DNA from: Levilactobacillus fujinensis
GTDB lineage: Bacteria; Bacillota; Bacilli; Lactobacillales; Lactobacillaceae
Assembly: GCF_003946335.1 (NCBI RefSeq)
Contig: NZ_RHNX01000013.1
Coordinates: forward strand, 1-64,000
Length of the DNA: 64,000 nt
Reading direction: 5' to 3'
Shown: positions 41,936 through 50,208 of the stretch, in pieces
How positions within the stretch are numbered: position 1 is the first letter of the stretch
Layout of the letters: every line of letters begins with the position of its first letter
Made by a program: the position numbers and the translations under genes
The notes under the pieces: model-generated
The model's input: the letters and a program-made list of their open reading frames with translations, nothing else
Database searches by the model: none
What the model was told of the DNA's origin: nothing

Positions 41936-44239
41936 CTAAGCGTGGTAACTCTGGCTAGCCGCATCGTAAGTCAACGTGACGGACTTGGCTGGCAGGTCGA
42001 CTGTAATCGTCTGGTAGACCGGCTTGAAGCCACTATGAGTCAAGGTGACAGTAGCGTCACCATCTTTCACAGTGACCAAGTAGCGGTTGAACTCACCATC
42101 TTCGTAGTTGAAGTCACTGCCATTGTCTTGGTAGTGTTCGTAGCTGGCGTTTTGACCAAATGCCTTGAAGGTCATGGTCGTGTCAGGCGTGTCGGCAACG
42201 TGGCTGACTTCCTGTCCCCATGGTAATAAGGTATCCTTCTTGATAAACAGTGGCAATTTCGCCAATGGTGCGTCGACAAGGATGTCTTGGTTGCCAGGAT
42301 ATTCGCGGTTGTTCCAGAAGTCGATCCAGTTACCAGCTGGCAAGTAAACGGTCCGGTTGACCTTGGACTTTTGCACGATGGGGGCGACTAAGACGTTGTC
42401 ACCAACCATGAATTCGTCGTCAAGATCCCGCACACGAGCGTCCTCTGGGTAGTTTAAAACCAAGGGCCGCATGATTGGCAGGCCGTTCATCGATTCTTGC
42501 GCGAACAGATCGTAGAGGTAAGGAATGAAGCGGTAACGCAACTTCAGATACTTCCGGTAAATGGACAACGTGGGTTCGCCGAAACTCCATGGCTCCTGAT
42601 GACGCGTCCCCATAGCCGCGTGATTCCGTAGCAAGGGACTGAAGATAGCGGCTTCGATCCAACGGGTCAAGAGTTCAGCTGAGGTATCGGAAGCAAATCC
42701 GCCGATGTCGGTCCCAACGAAGCTAAAGCCACTCAGACCGAGGTTGCAAAGTTGTGGAATCATCATTTGAATGTGGGGCCACATGCTACGGTTATCCCCA
42801 GTCCAAACGGTCGAATACTTTTGGGTACCAGCGTAGGCTGCCCGGGTGATGACGTAGGGCCGTTTGCCTTGTTGCTCTTTCAGTCCCGTATAGGTTGCCT
42901 TAGCCATGTTGTGGCCGTAGACGTTGTGCATCTTCTTGTGCGTTGATGGGGTGTCTTGGTCGTTGAAGACCACGTCGTCTGGGATCTCACCCTCAAACGT
43001 GGCGGGTTCATTCATATCGATCCAGACACCACCGACGCCCATATCGGTCAAAAACTTGTTGTTATTGGCCCACCATTTGCGGACGTCGGGCCGACCGAAG
43101 TCAGGGAAGGCGGAGTCACCGGGCCAAACTTTGTTGATGTAGACCTTACCGGCTGGCGTTTTGACAAAGTAGTTATTCTTGATGCCTTCGGCGTACTTGT
43201 CGTAGTCGGGGTCCTGCTTAACACCGGGGTCGATGATCGGAATGACCTTGATGCCTTGGCCCTTTAAGCTGCTGACAAATTTCTTAGGATCGGCGTACTT
43301 AGCCTTGTCCCAGGTGAAGACACGGTAGCCGCGCATGTAATCGACGTCAAAGTGAATGGCGTCACAGGGAAGGTCGTTTTTCTTCATGGTGTCGGCAATC
43401 TCTTGGACTTCATCTTCGCTGGCACTGTAGCCCCAACGAGATTGTTGGTAACCCAACGTCCACTTTTGCGGCAACGGCGTGCGGCCGGTCAGGTAGGTGT
43501 AGTTGGTGACCACGTCCTTCAACGTTTGACCGCCAATGATGTAGTAGTCGAGGTTCCCGTCCACGGCGGAGTAGAAGTAATAGTGGTCGCTTTCCTTACC
43601 CATGTCGAAGTGGCTCTTGTAGGTGTTATCGAAGAACAGACCATAGGGATGACCGTTCTTCAAGCCCAGCATGACGGGGATGGACTTGTAAATGTTGGGT
43701 AGAATTTCCAACTGGGGAGACGGATTATCCACGTTCCAGTTGTCGTATTCGAAGCCCCGTTTGTCGAGGTAGCCGGTCTTGTCACCCAGGCCGTAGAGGT
43801 GTTCGTCGGCTGCTAGGGTCTTAACGACTTCATAGTAGCTGGAGTTGGCCTTGACGGTGGACTTAGTGACACTATGGCCTTCAGCTTCGACTAACCGTTC
43901 GTGAACCTTGTCGACCCCTTTGTCGAGGAGGGCCCGTTCGCCACGGAAATCAGTGACCAGAGCATTGCCGTTGGCGTCGTAAACGTCGATGTGGCGTTCT
44001 GCGTCAAGGTTAATGGTCAACGCACTAGTGGTTAATTCGTAGTGATCGCCGGCATCGGTCAGTTTGAAATCGGTCGCGGTCTGTTTGTTGCCTTCGATGG
44101 CGTAGGAATTTCCGTCGTTACCGCGGTATTCGAACACTCGGACGATGGCAGGCGTCAGGACGGTCAACTGGAGATCGTGGTCGGGATAGTGAAACGTAAC
44201 GGTTTGATCTTTTTGTTGATAAGTTGGTAAAGCAGTCAT
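41936..44239 (-). CDS. Alpha-glucosidase, glycoside hydrolase family 31
   Basis: A 767-residue cytoplasmic enzyme. An N-terminal galactose-mutarotase-like domain precedes the TIM barrel. The nucleophile Asp lies in GVWIDMNEPATF, and the acid/base region follows in the SGFSFVGTDIGGF block. C-terminal beta-domains complete the fold. AAGGAGAT precedes the ATG. It lies downstream of the MalT-like transporter on the same strand (208-bp gap) and is probably controlled with it by the divergent LacI regulator. Hydrolysis of maltose/isomaltose-type oligosaccharides is likely. Confidence 0.93.
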   Translation of the reverse strand: MTALPTYQQKDQTVTFHYPDHDLQLTVLTPAIVRVFEYRGNDGNSYAIEGNKQTATDFKLTDAGDHYELTTSALTINLDAERHIDVYDANGNALVTDFRGERALLDKGVDKVHERLVEAEGHSVTKSTVKANSSYYEVVKTLAADEHLYGLGDKTGYLDKRGFEYDNWNVDNPSPQLEILPNIYKSIPVMLGLKNGHPYGLFFDNTYKSHFDMGKESDHYYFYSAVDGNLDYYIIGGQTLKDVVTNYTYLTGRTPLPQKWTLGYQQSRWGYSASEDEVQEIADTMKKNDLPCDAIHFDVDYMRGYRVFTWDKAKYADPKKFVSSLKGQGIKVIPIIDPGVKQDPDYDKYAEGIKNNYFVKTPAGKVYINKVWPGDSAFPDFGRPDVRKWWANNNKFLTDMGVGGVWIDMNEPATFEGEIPDDVVFNDQDTPSTHKKMHNVYGHNMAKATYTGLKEQQGKRPYVITRAAYAGTQKYSTVWTGDNRSMWPHIQMMIPQLCNLGLSGFSFVGTDIGGFASDTSAELLTRWIEAAIFSPLLRNHAAMGTRHQEPWSFGEPTLSIYRKYLKLRYRFIPYLYDLFAQESMNGLPIMRPLVLNYPEDARVRDLDDEFMVGDNVLVAPIVQKSKVNRTVYLPAGNWIDFWNNREYPGNQDILVDAPLAKLPLFIKKDTLLPWGQEVSHVADTPDTTMTFKAFGQNASYEHYQDNGSDFNYEDGEFNRYLVTVKDGDATVTLTHSGFKPVYQTITVDLPAKSVTLTYDAASQSYHA

Positions 44240-44447
44240 AACAAGGTATCTCCTTTTTCTCTTACTCTTCTCTATTATAGAACTAGTTTGAAATTTTGTT
44301 TTTGGTGCCGGTAGTCGGTTCTGTCGTTTTATCGGTCGACAGGTATGGGCTGGTAAGCTGGGGGCGAAACTTGAAACCGCGCAAGTGCCGAGTCTTCAAG
44401 CCTGGCCTTCCGCTGAGCTAGAGCGCGACCGTTTTTAAGCAATACAA
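44240..44447 (-). other. GH31-transporter spacer with a dispersed-repeat copy
   Basis: On the minus strand AGCCCATACCTGTCGACCGA (ending near 44351) resembles the repeats at 800-829 and 36986-37015. No gene is seen. Confidence 0.35.
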
Positions 44448-45872
44448 CTAGGCAGCAGCCTTATCAGATAAGTCCTTTTGTGGCTTGTCGGCTTTGATCA
44501 CACTGATGGCAACGACGGCGATCAACATGGAGATACCGGCAACTAACATCATGCCGGGCATGGACTTGCCGACCATCCGGAACACCAGGAAGCTGGCAAC
44601 GGAAGCGATAATTTGTGGCAAGCAGATGGTCCCATTGAAGATTCCGATGTAAGAACCTTCATTTGACCCGTCCAGAGATGACGTGAAGATGTTGAAGGGT
44701 TCCACGTGAACCGTGAAGAAGCCGATACCGATCAGACAGAATGGCAGAATCAATAGGTATTGATTGTGGATGAAGAAGACCCAAATTAAGCCAACGGCGA
44801 AGCACGCAATTCCGAAGCGGTACCAGAATTTCCGCTTGAGTGGGTTGGTATGTGACAAGACCAAGAAGCCATAAAGTACGGCGGCCATGGACTGGATGAA
44901 GGTTAAGATCCCATACCAGTTACCGGCAGCTTGATAGCCAGCGGAAGCGGCATTAGCCGTGTGCCAAACGTTTTGAGCGATGGCTCCGGTCGTGTAGGTC
45001 CACATGTATTGAATCCCAATCCAAGCGAACATTTGAACAACGGCGACTTCCCATAAGGCTTTAGGTGCTTCCTTGATCAATTTCCAAAGTGGCTTGGTAT
45101 TCTTGTGTGCTTGAGGGTCAATGTGGTGATAGAGCGCGTAAGTGTCGGGGTCGTATTCCTTGACCGTGTGAATGGTGTAGGCGGAAATACCTAACAGAAT
45201 AGCCGCACCAATATAGAAGGCTAAGCGAACGGACAAAGGAACGACACCTTTTTTAGCGGTGTTGGCGACACCGAAGAAAGTCAGGATGAATGGTAACAAG
45301 GTAGCGAGGACACCACCAAGATTACTGAAGGCTTGTTGCCATGACCAGGCTTTATCCTTTTGCTTTTCGTTGACCATGTCCCCGATAATCATCCGGAAGG
45401 GTTGCATACAGATATTGCTGGACAGGTCCATGAAGAGAATGGCGATGGCCCCGAAGACCAAGGCCGCCATGGAGGCGTAACCGAAGCCAAATGAGCCGGC
45501 GTTAGGCAGCAAGATCATGACTAAAGCGGCAACGGGTGCACTGAATAACAGGTAAGGCATCCGGCGGCCAAAACGGTTCCAGGTCCGGTCGGAATATTTC
45601 CCAACTAACGGTTGAACGATCAAGCCGGCCAGTGGGGGAAGAATGAAGAACAGTCCCAGATTGGTTGGGTTAGCACCGATGGTCTGGAAGATTCGACTCA
45701 TCTGTGAGGATTGCAGTGAGAAAGCCATGTTGACCCCACAGAAACCGAACGTAATGGCAAATAGTGTTTTCAATGGTAAATTAGGCAGGGAGTTCGCAAG
45801 TTGCTTGGTCTTAGATGGGGCGGCCGCAGTGACTTTGTGATTTCCCAGCGAGTTCGTTGCTGGTTGATTCAT
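44448..45872 (-). CDS. MFS maltose/oligosaccharide symporter (MalT-like)
   Basis: A 474-residue inner-membrane protein with about 12 helices. The GLIVQPLVGKYSDRTWNRFGRRMPYLL segment is the conserved loop 2-3 of the SLC45/GPH-like MFS maltose transporters of lactobacilli. It faces the LacI gene, with two operators between them. Downstream is the GH31 gene. The context supports uptake of maltose or a related alpha-glucoside that GH31 cleaves inside the cell. Confidence 0.88.
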   Translation of the reverse strand: MNQPATNSLGNHKVTAAAPSKTKQLANSLPNLPLKTLFAITFGFCGVNMAFSLQSSQMSRIFQTIGANPTNLGLFFILPPLAGLIVQPLVGKYSDRTWNRFGRRMPYLLFSAPVAALVMILLPNAGSFGFGYASMAALVFGAIAILFMDLSSNICMQPFRMIIGDMVNEKQKDKAWSWQQAFSNLGGVLATLLPFILTFFGVANTAKKGVVPLSVRLAFYIGAAILLGISAYTIHTVKEYDPDTYALYHHIDPQAHKNTKPLWKLIKEAPKALWEVAVVQMFAWIGIQYMWTYTTGAIAQNVWHTANAASAGYQAAGNWYGILTFIQSMAAVLYGFLVLSHTNPLKRKFWYRFGIACFAVGLIWVFFIHNQYLLILPFCLIGIGFFTVHVEPFNIFTSSLDGSNEGSYIGIFNGTICLPQIIASVASFLVFRMVGKSMPGMMLVAGISMLIAVVAISVIKADKPQKDLSDKAAA

Positions 45873-45939
45873 GATAAGGACATCTCCTTGAATTTAAATA
45901 ATTGCGATTTCTTTCAACACCATCATACTAGCACGTTAC

Positions 45940-45951
45940 GTAAACGTTTAC
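45940..45951. promoter_or_regulatory. LacI-type operator 1
   Basis: GTAAACGTTTAC is a perfect palindrome in the transporter/lacI divergent region. On the minus strand a TATGAT hexamer (45922-45927) lies just downstream, so binding would block transporter transcription. Confidence 0.78.
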
Positions 45952-45971
45952 AATGCCTATTTCAAAGGAGT

Positions 45972-45983
45972 GTAAACGTTTAC
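45972..45983. promoter_or_regulatory. LacI-type operator 2
   Basis: A second exact GTAAACGTTTAC, centred 32 bp from the first, about three helical turns, so both sites face the same side of the DNA. It also fits the cre consensus, so CcpA could bind too. Confidence 0.75.
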
Positions 45984-46051
45984 GTTTTTAGTTAGGAAAA
46001 TCGGGGCATTAAGGCTATAATGAGATTATATTGAAGTTAGGTGGGGGACGT

Positions 46052-47023
46052 ATGAAACCAACCATTAAGGATATTGCCGCCGAATCGGGCGTATCAATTG
46101 CCACCGTTTCACGAGTGCTGAGCCATAAAACGGGAACGTATAGTGAAAAAACACAGGCTAAAATTTTAGCCGTGGCCAAGCGGCTGGGCTACCGAAAAAA
46201 TTCAACCGCCGTGGAATTGGTTAAGAAAAAAGCGGCGGTTATTGCGCTGATCATCAACGCAACGCCAACCAACTTCTCCACACAGATCATCGACGGAATT
46301 CAGCGCCGCGCCAGTGAATTGGGGCAAGGCGTGATTATTTTGTATGCGGGCAATCGTAATGCTGAACTGCAGCACCAAGCAATCGTGACGGCGCTGGAGC
46401 GGGCGGTGTCGGGAATCTTACTGGCAGCGATTGAGCCGGATACGGAAGACTTGACGCTACTAAAGGAATCGCACGTACCGTTCTGCTTCGTCTCAGTTTA
46501 TTTGGGTACCGATAAGGTCCTATCCGTCAGTTCGGATAACGAAAAGTTGGCGGCGACCACGACGGACTACCTACTCGATCGCGGCCACACGCACATTGGC
46601 CTCGCGGGGGTCGACACCTACCATACGGGGAGTCAGCGAATTATCGGCTACCGGCGGGCGTTGGCAGCGCACGGAATTCAGGAAACGACGATCAAATACG
46701 GCGATTACAGTTACGAATCAGGTCGTCAGTTGTTAGCAGAATTTCTGCCATTAAAAGTGACGGCCATCATTGCGGCCAGTGACATGGTTGCGGCCGGCCT
46801 ACTGAATGCAGCGCAGGAGGCAGGTATCGCGGTACCAGAGCAGCTGTCGTTGATCAGCATCGATGGAACCGACATTTGTCGCATCACCACGCCAGCGCTA
46901 ACCAGTCTGACACAAGACTTCTATCAGATTGGTGCGCAGAGTGTGGACCGGGTGATGGGCGAAAAGGCAGCGACGTTTGTGCCGGTTAAGCTGGTGGCGC
47001 GTGGCAGTGTCAAAAGACTGTGA
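46052..47023 (+). CDS. LacI-family repressor of the alpha-glucoside locus
   Basis: A 323-residue regulator. The N-terminal HTH is TIKDIAAESGVSIATVSRVLSHKTG with the hinge helix following near KRLGYRKN. The periplasmic-binding-protein-like effector domain runs to the end (DMVAAGLLNAAQEAGIAVPEQLSLISIDG is typical). The ATG at 46052 has GGGGG upstream; a TTG at 46031 is less likely. A TATAAT hexamer lies at 46016-46021. It is divergent from the MalT-like gene, with two operators between, so it probably represses both. Confidence 0.92.
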   Translation: MKPTIKDIAAESGVSIATVSRVLSHKTGTYSEKTQAKILAVAKRLGYRKNSTAVELVKKKAAVIALIINATPTNFSTQIIDGIQRRASELGQGVIILYAGNRNAELQHQAIVTALERAVSGILLAAIEPDTEDLTLLKESHVPFCFVSVYLGTDKVLSVSSDNEKLAATTTDYLLDRGHTHIGLAGVDTYHTGSQRIIGYRRALAAHGIQETTIKYGDYSYESGRQLLAEFLPLKVTAIIAASDMVAAGLLNAAQEAGIAVPEQLSLISIDGTDICRITTPALTSLTQDFYQIGAQSVDRVMGEKAATFVPVKLVARGSVKRL

Positions 47024-47060
47024 TAAAAGGCGATTAGCCGGTGAGTATTAAGGCTGTTAA

Positions 47061-47100
47061 GCGGAGCTAGTTGCCTTTTAGCACCACGTTTCGGCCATTT
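47061..47100 (+). repeat. Dispersed intergenic repeat, short copy
   Basis: GCGGAGCTAGTTGCC...ACGTTTCGGCCAT closely matches 49769-49807. It lies just after the lacI stop codon and before its terminator. Confidence 0.6.
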
Positions 47101-47114
47101 AAAATGAGAACTAA

Positions 47115-47158
47115 AACACAAAGGACCGCGACAATTCCGCCGCGGTCCCTTGTTGTGT
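47115..47158 (+). terminator. Probable terminator of the lacI gene
   Basis: AAGGACCGCG (47121-47130) pairs with CGCGGTCCCTT with flanking ACACAA/TTGTTGTGT. The T-run is weak. Confidence 0.65.
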
Positions 47159-47263
47159 AAAGATTGTAAAGGGTAAGTATAGATTCAGTTTTCTCGAACA
47201 TCCGTTTGCTTTTGCATGCTAAACTAAGAAAACAGCAAAATAGAAATAAGTATCATTGCCGGG

Positions 47264-47443
47264 TCACTTGTCGTCAGGTGTCTTCCGATTGAAAATTAAA
47301 ACGATGGCACTGACAAAGAAAACGCCAGCCAAAACGTAAAGCAGAAGCGTATACGCTGGTAGAAAATTGGCGGCCACGGTGGCTAGCAATAATGAAAAAA
47401 CAAATAAACAGCCGACTCCGATTCGGCGAAGTTGTGTATTCAT
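47264..47443 (-). CDS. Small two-helix membrane protein
   Basis: A 59-residue protein with two hydrophobic segments (GCLFVFSLLLATVAANFL and LLLYVLAGVFFVSAIVLIF) and a charged C-terminus. The start at 47443 has GGGGTG upstream. It lies downstream of dps but after that gene's terminator, so it has its own promoter or partial readthrough. The function is unknown. Confidence 0.65.
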   Translation of the reverse strand: MNTQLRRIGVGCLFVFSLLLATVAANFLPAYTLLLYVLAGVFFVSAIVLIFNRKTPDDK

Positions 47444-47475
47444 TGAAATCACCCCTAAATTTAGTATAGGGGATA

Positions 47476-47517
47476 TGAAAAGGGAACGCCAGCACCTCGC
47501 AGTGCGCTGACGTTCCC
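47476..47517 (-). terminator. Terminator of the HMA-dps operon
   Basis: GGGAACG-CAGC arms pair with GCTG-CGTTCCC (47482-47517), with a T-rich tail on the minus strand. Confidence 0.8.
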
Positions 47518-47530
47518 TCAAAGTTAAAGA

Positions 47531-48091
47531 TTAGTCCTCGTCATCATCGTCTTCTTCGTCCAGACCGTCGCGGGCATCGTTGCCCAAGACAGCTTGGAGT
47601 TCACGGATGATGTGATTGTTTGTGCCCCGCAGGCCAACCAAGAAGCTGGCTAAGGCTGGACGGTCTTCCTTTTCGGCGAGCTTGATGGCCCGGTCGATAA
47701 AGAGATTGTGCGTATCTGCATCACGAACCAACTCGCTGATTTGGTCTTCGGCGCTGAGGTACTTCTTGTCGCCGCCTTCTTGCAGCATAGTGTAGTCGTG
47801 GAATTCCTTAGTGGTTGTGGAGACCGTTTCGCCCTCGTCCAAGAGGTGTTCACCCAAGGCGTCGAATTGATCGCGGTAAGTGTCAATGTAGTCGCTGAGT
47901 AAGCTGCGCACGCTCAAGGCTAAGGGGCCTTTGACGGACCAGCAAACCTGGTGGAACTTCACGATGGAAATGTGTAGGTTGGCCAGAATGTGGTTGGTCA
48001 TGGCACCGGCTGTTGGGACGTGGTGGTCGTGTTCAGTCTGGGCTTGTTCAGCAGCATAACGGTCTTCAATAGTAGCGGTAGTTGTAGTCAT
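47531..48091 (-). CDS. dps: Dps-family ferritin-like protein
   Basis: A 186-residue mini-ferritin that would store iron and protect DNA or the cell from peroxide. The ferroxidase region is visible as KFHQVCWSVKGP followed by DQFDALGEHLLDEGE, the two Dps signatures. The C-terminus is a run of Asp/Glu (DEEDDDDED), which argues against direct DNA binding by a basic tail. AAAGGAAG precedes the ATG. It follows the HMA gene by 31 bp in one operon under an FNR-type box. Confidence 0.9.
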   Translation of the reverse strand: MTTTTATIEDRYAAEQAQTEHDHHVPTAGAMTNHILANLHISIVKFHQVCWSVKGPLALSVRSLLSDYIDTYRDQFDALGEHLLDEGETVSTTTKEFHDYTMLQEGGDKKYLSAEDQISELVRDADTHNLFIDRAIKLAEKEDRPALASFLVGLRGTNNHIIRELQAVLGNDARDGLDEEDDDDED

Positions 48092-48122
48092 TGGATGAAC
48101 TTCCTTTCAGGTCTTAAGCGGC

Positions 48123-48350
48123 TTAGAGGGCTTTAACTTTAGAACTCTTAACGGTGTAGCCGAGGTCAGTGACCGTGTCGGCTAAGCTTTCGGCAGTGAC
48201 AGTTGCGTCATCGAATTCGGCTTTGATCTTGCTGGCGTTGAACAGAACCTTAACGTCCTTCACACCATCTTTTTTACTGAGCGCTCCCTCAATCTTGGTC
48301 ATGCAAGATGGGCAGGTCAGATCGTCTAATTTCATGGTTACTTTACTCAT
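48123..48350 (-). CDS. HMA-domain metal-binding protein
   Basis: A 75-residue ferredoxin-like heavy-metal-associated domain. The metal site is TCPSCMTKIE, a CxxC motif near residue 13, with the expected beta-alpha-beta spacing. It resembles CopZ-like chaperones, but the local context is dps rather than a copper ATPase. It could serve the P1B ATPase at 37116, which lacks its own HMA domain and shares its promoter architecture. GAGGAGG precedes the ATG. Confidence 0.88.
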   Translation of the reverse strand: MSKVTMKLDDLTCPSCMTKIEGALSKKDGVKDVKVLFNASKIKAEFDDATVTAESLADTVTDLGYTVKSSKVKAL

Positions 48351-48378
48351 AATTAAAACCTCCTCAGGTTTTGCGTTT

Positions 48379-48394
48379 GTCTTGATTACAAGAC
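48379..48394. promoter_or_regulatory. Second palindrome near the HMA-dps transcription start
   Basis: GTCTTGATTACAAGAC (GTCTTG-N4-CAAGAC) lies just downstream of the -10 hexamer, where a bound repressor would block initiation. The cognate protein is unknown. Confidence 0.45.
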
Positions 48395-48396
48395 CT

Positions 48397-48440
48397 AGTA
48401 TACGGGTCAGCTCTCGAAAAGAACTTGACTCAAATCAAGT
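48397..48440 (-). promoter_or_regulatory. FNR-type box with class II promoter geometry (HMA-dps operon)
   Basis: TTGACTCAAATCAA (48425-48438), inside ACTTGA-N6-TCAAGT, is one base from TTGAT-N4-ATCAA. On the minus strand TATACT (48397-48402) follows after exactly 22 bp, as in the ATPase promoter. Confidence 0.72.
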
Positions 48441-48591
48441 CGGGTAAAATTTTTTACTTTTTATTGAAATAATTATGAGAAGTTGCCCATAAATGCCGTT
48501 TTAACAGCCTTTTTAATGACTTAACCGTTTCGGATTTTTCTAGAATATGCGACAATGAGGGGTGGAATCTAGAAAAAGTGAGGGACAGTAA

Positions 48592-49758
48592 ATGTGGAAG
48601 ACCAGAAAGGAAGTCAGTTTAGCGGGGATTCTCTCGGCAACGTTGCTACTTAACGCCGCTGCCGCGTGCATGTGGCCGCTAACGACTGTTTATATGCATA
48701 ATCAGCTTCATCAAACGTTGGCGTTAGCCGGGGTGGCCCTGTTGGGGATGTCGCTCTGTATGATCCTGGGAAATTGGCTGGGGGGCGTCTTATTTGATAA
48801 ATGGTCGCCGTTTATGTCGGGGGTCGTGGGAACACTCTGTTCCTTTATTCCGATGGTCTTGCTGATTTTCTTTCATGGTTGGCCGATATTTGGTATTATG
48901 CTACTCTTTATTGGGTTGGGTGACGGCATTGTCATGACCGTGGTGAACTCGTTTGCGGCGAATGTGACCCAGATCAGTAGTCGCCGGGTATTCAACTGGC
49001 TTTACATTGGCATGAATTTAGGGGTCGTCGTGGGAACACTGATGGTCGGTTACTTGATGGATCACGGTGTGCAACTGGTCTTCATTGCGGCCAGCATCTG
49101 CTACGCGGTACTGTTGATTATCTTCATCGCCGATTTCCGAATGGAGATTGTGCGGGAGACCACTCACCGCGAAAAAGGGCCGGCCAAGCCAGCTCAGTTA
49201 AACTTAATTTGGCTGATAGCGCTATTGGTATTTTGCATGTACCTCAGTTACTCGCTATGGGAAAGTGTGATTTCGGTCCACATGACCAACTTAGGCATTT
49301 CCTTTGAGCACTACAGCTTGCTCTGGACATTGAACGGGTTATTGATCGTGTTCGGCCAACCGTTGGCTAATCGTATCGGGACTTATTTTAAGATGAGTTC
49401 GCAGATTGCAGTGGGATCGCTGATTTTTATGCTATCTTTTTTGCTGTTGGTATTTGCCAAGAGTTACGCGATGTTTGTGGTGACGATGATTATTCTGACG
49501 GTCGGTGAAATGACCGGTTTCCCAGGCATTCCAGCGTGGATCGATTCGCTGGCGGGCGACAACGATAAGGGGAAATTCCAGGGAATTTATAATATGGCGA
49601 TTTCCTTTGGCCGAGCGGTCGGACCGTTGTACGGTGGGCTGATTATTGAATACGGCAACTACCAGTCATTGTTCTGGTCGGTCACGGCATTTATGTTACT
49701 GGCACTGGCGGCGGTGATGATTCGGAATCGATTGAACTTGGCTAAATCAAATAAGTGA
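48592..49758 (+). CDS. MFS efflux transporter (MdtG-like)
   Basis: A 388-residue membrane protein with about 12 helices. The loop 2-3 motif appears as GNWLGGVLFDKWSP, a variant of the MFS A motif. It is monocistronic with a GAGGGAC ribosome binding site, a terminator and a dispersed repeat downstream. The family exports drugs or metabolites; no substrate can be assigned. Confidence 0.83.
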   Translation: MWKTRKEVSLAGILSATLLLNAAAACMWPLTTVYMHNQLHQTLALAGVALLGMSLCMILGNWLGGVLFDKWSPFMSGVVGTLCSFIPMVLLIFFHGWPIFGIMLLFIGLGDGIVMTVVNSFAANVTQISSRRVFNWLYIGMNLGVVVGTLMVGYLMDHGVQLVFIAASICYAVLLIIFIADFRMEIVRETTHREKGPAKPAQLNLIWLIALLVFCMYLSYSLWESVISVHMTNLGISFEHYSLLWTLNGLLIVFGQPLANRIGTYFKMSSQIAVGSLIFMLSFLLLVFAKSYAMFVVTMIILTVGEMTGFPGIPAWIDSLAGDNDKGKFQGIYNMAISFGRAVGPLYGGLIIEYGNYQSLFWSVTAFMLLALAAVMIRNRLNLAKSNK

Positions 49759-49768
49759 TAAATGGGGA

Positions 49769-49807
49769 GCGGAACTGGTTGCCCTTTGGCGTACGTTTCG
49801 GCCATAT
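49769..49807 (+). repeat. Dispersed intergenic repeat, short copy
   Basis: GCGGAACTGGTTGCC...ACGTTTCGGCCAT closely matches 47061-47100, again a few bases after a stop codon and before a terminator. Confidence 0.6.
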
Positions 49808-49824
49808 AAACTTGAATAATAAAT

Positions 49825-49855
49825 GAGCCTGGAAGTTTGTTCCAGGCCCTTTTTC
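49825..49855 (+). terminator. Terminator of the MFS gene
   Basis: GCCTGGA (49827-49833) pairs with TCCAGGC (49841-49847), followed by CCTTTTTC. Confidence 0.85.
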
Positions 49856-50208
49856 GGTAGTTAGCTAAAGGTTGAAAACCAAAATGGTCACCTTAAGCTT
49901 ATGAGTCCAAGAATTGTCGCCGCTAAGTTAGGGGCAATGGTCGTACGCCGACTGCCAGAAGTTGGGAAACGCCTCCAGTCAAAGGACGGTTTCCGGCTCA
50001 CCCGAAGGCCGCAAAAGAGTAGGCGTTTCTCGGATCGCCCCACAATGTAAGCCGGAAAGAACGTCGACTAATACCGGCGACACGGCTATGGTCAAATACG
50101 GAAGGATTATTAATCCCGTTATAGCTGATTTCCCTGAATCGAATGCAAGTAGTTGTGAATCGGCACAACTGGCGTAACATTCGAAAGTACATAAGGGAGG
50201 TTTTCATC
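49856..50208. other. Intergenic region before the AAA ATPase gene
   Basis: No gene is supported. Segments near 50069-50094 resemble 638-664. The GC-rich repeat-like sequence at 49960-50060 has no recognisable product. Confidence 0.35.

Noticed and set aside
41942-44230. Plus-strand frames across the GH31 gene
   Set aside because: They are antisense shadows of a confidently identified gene with intact catalytic motifs.
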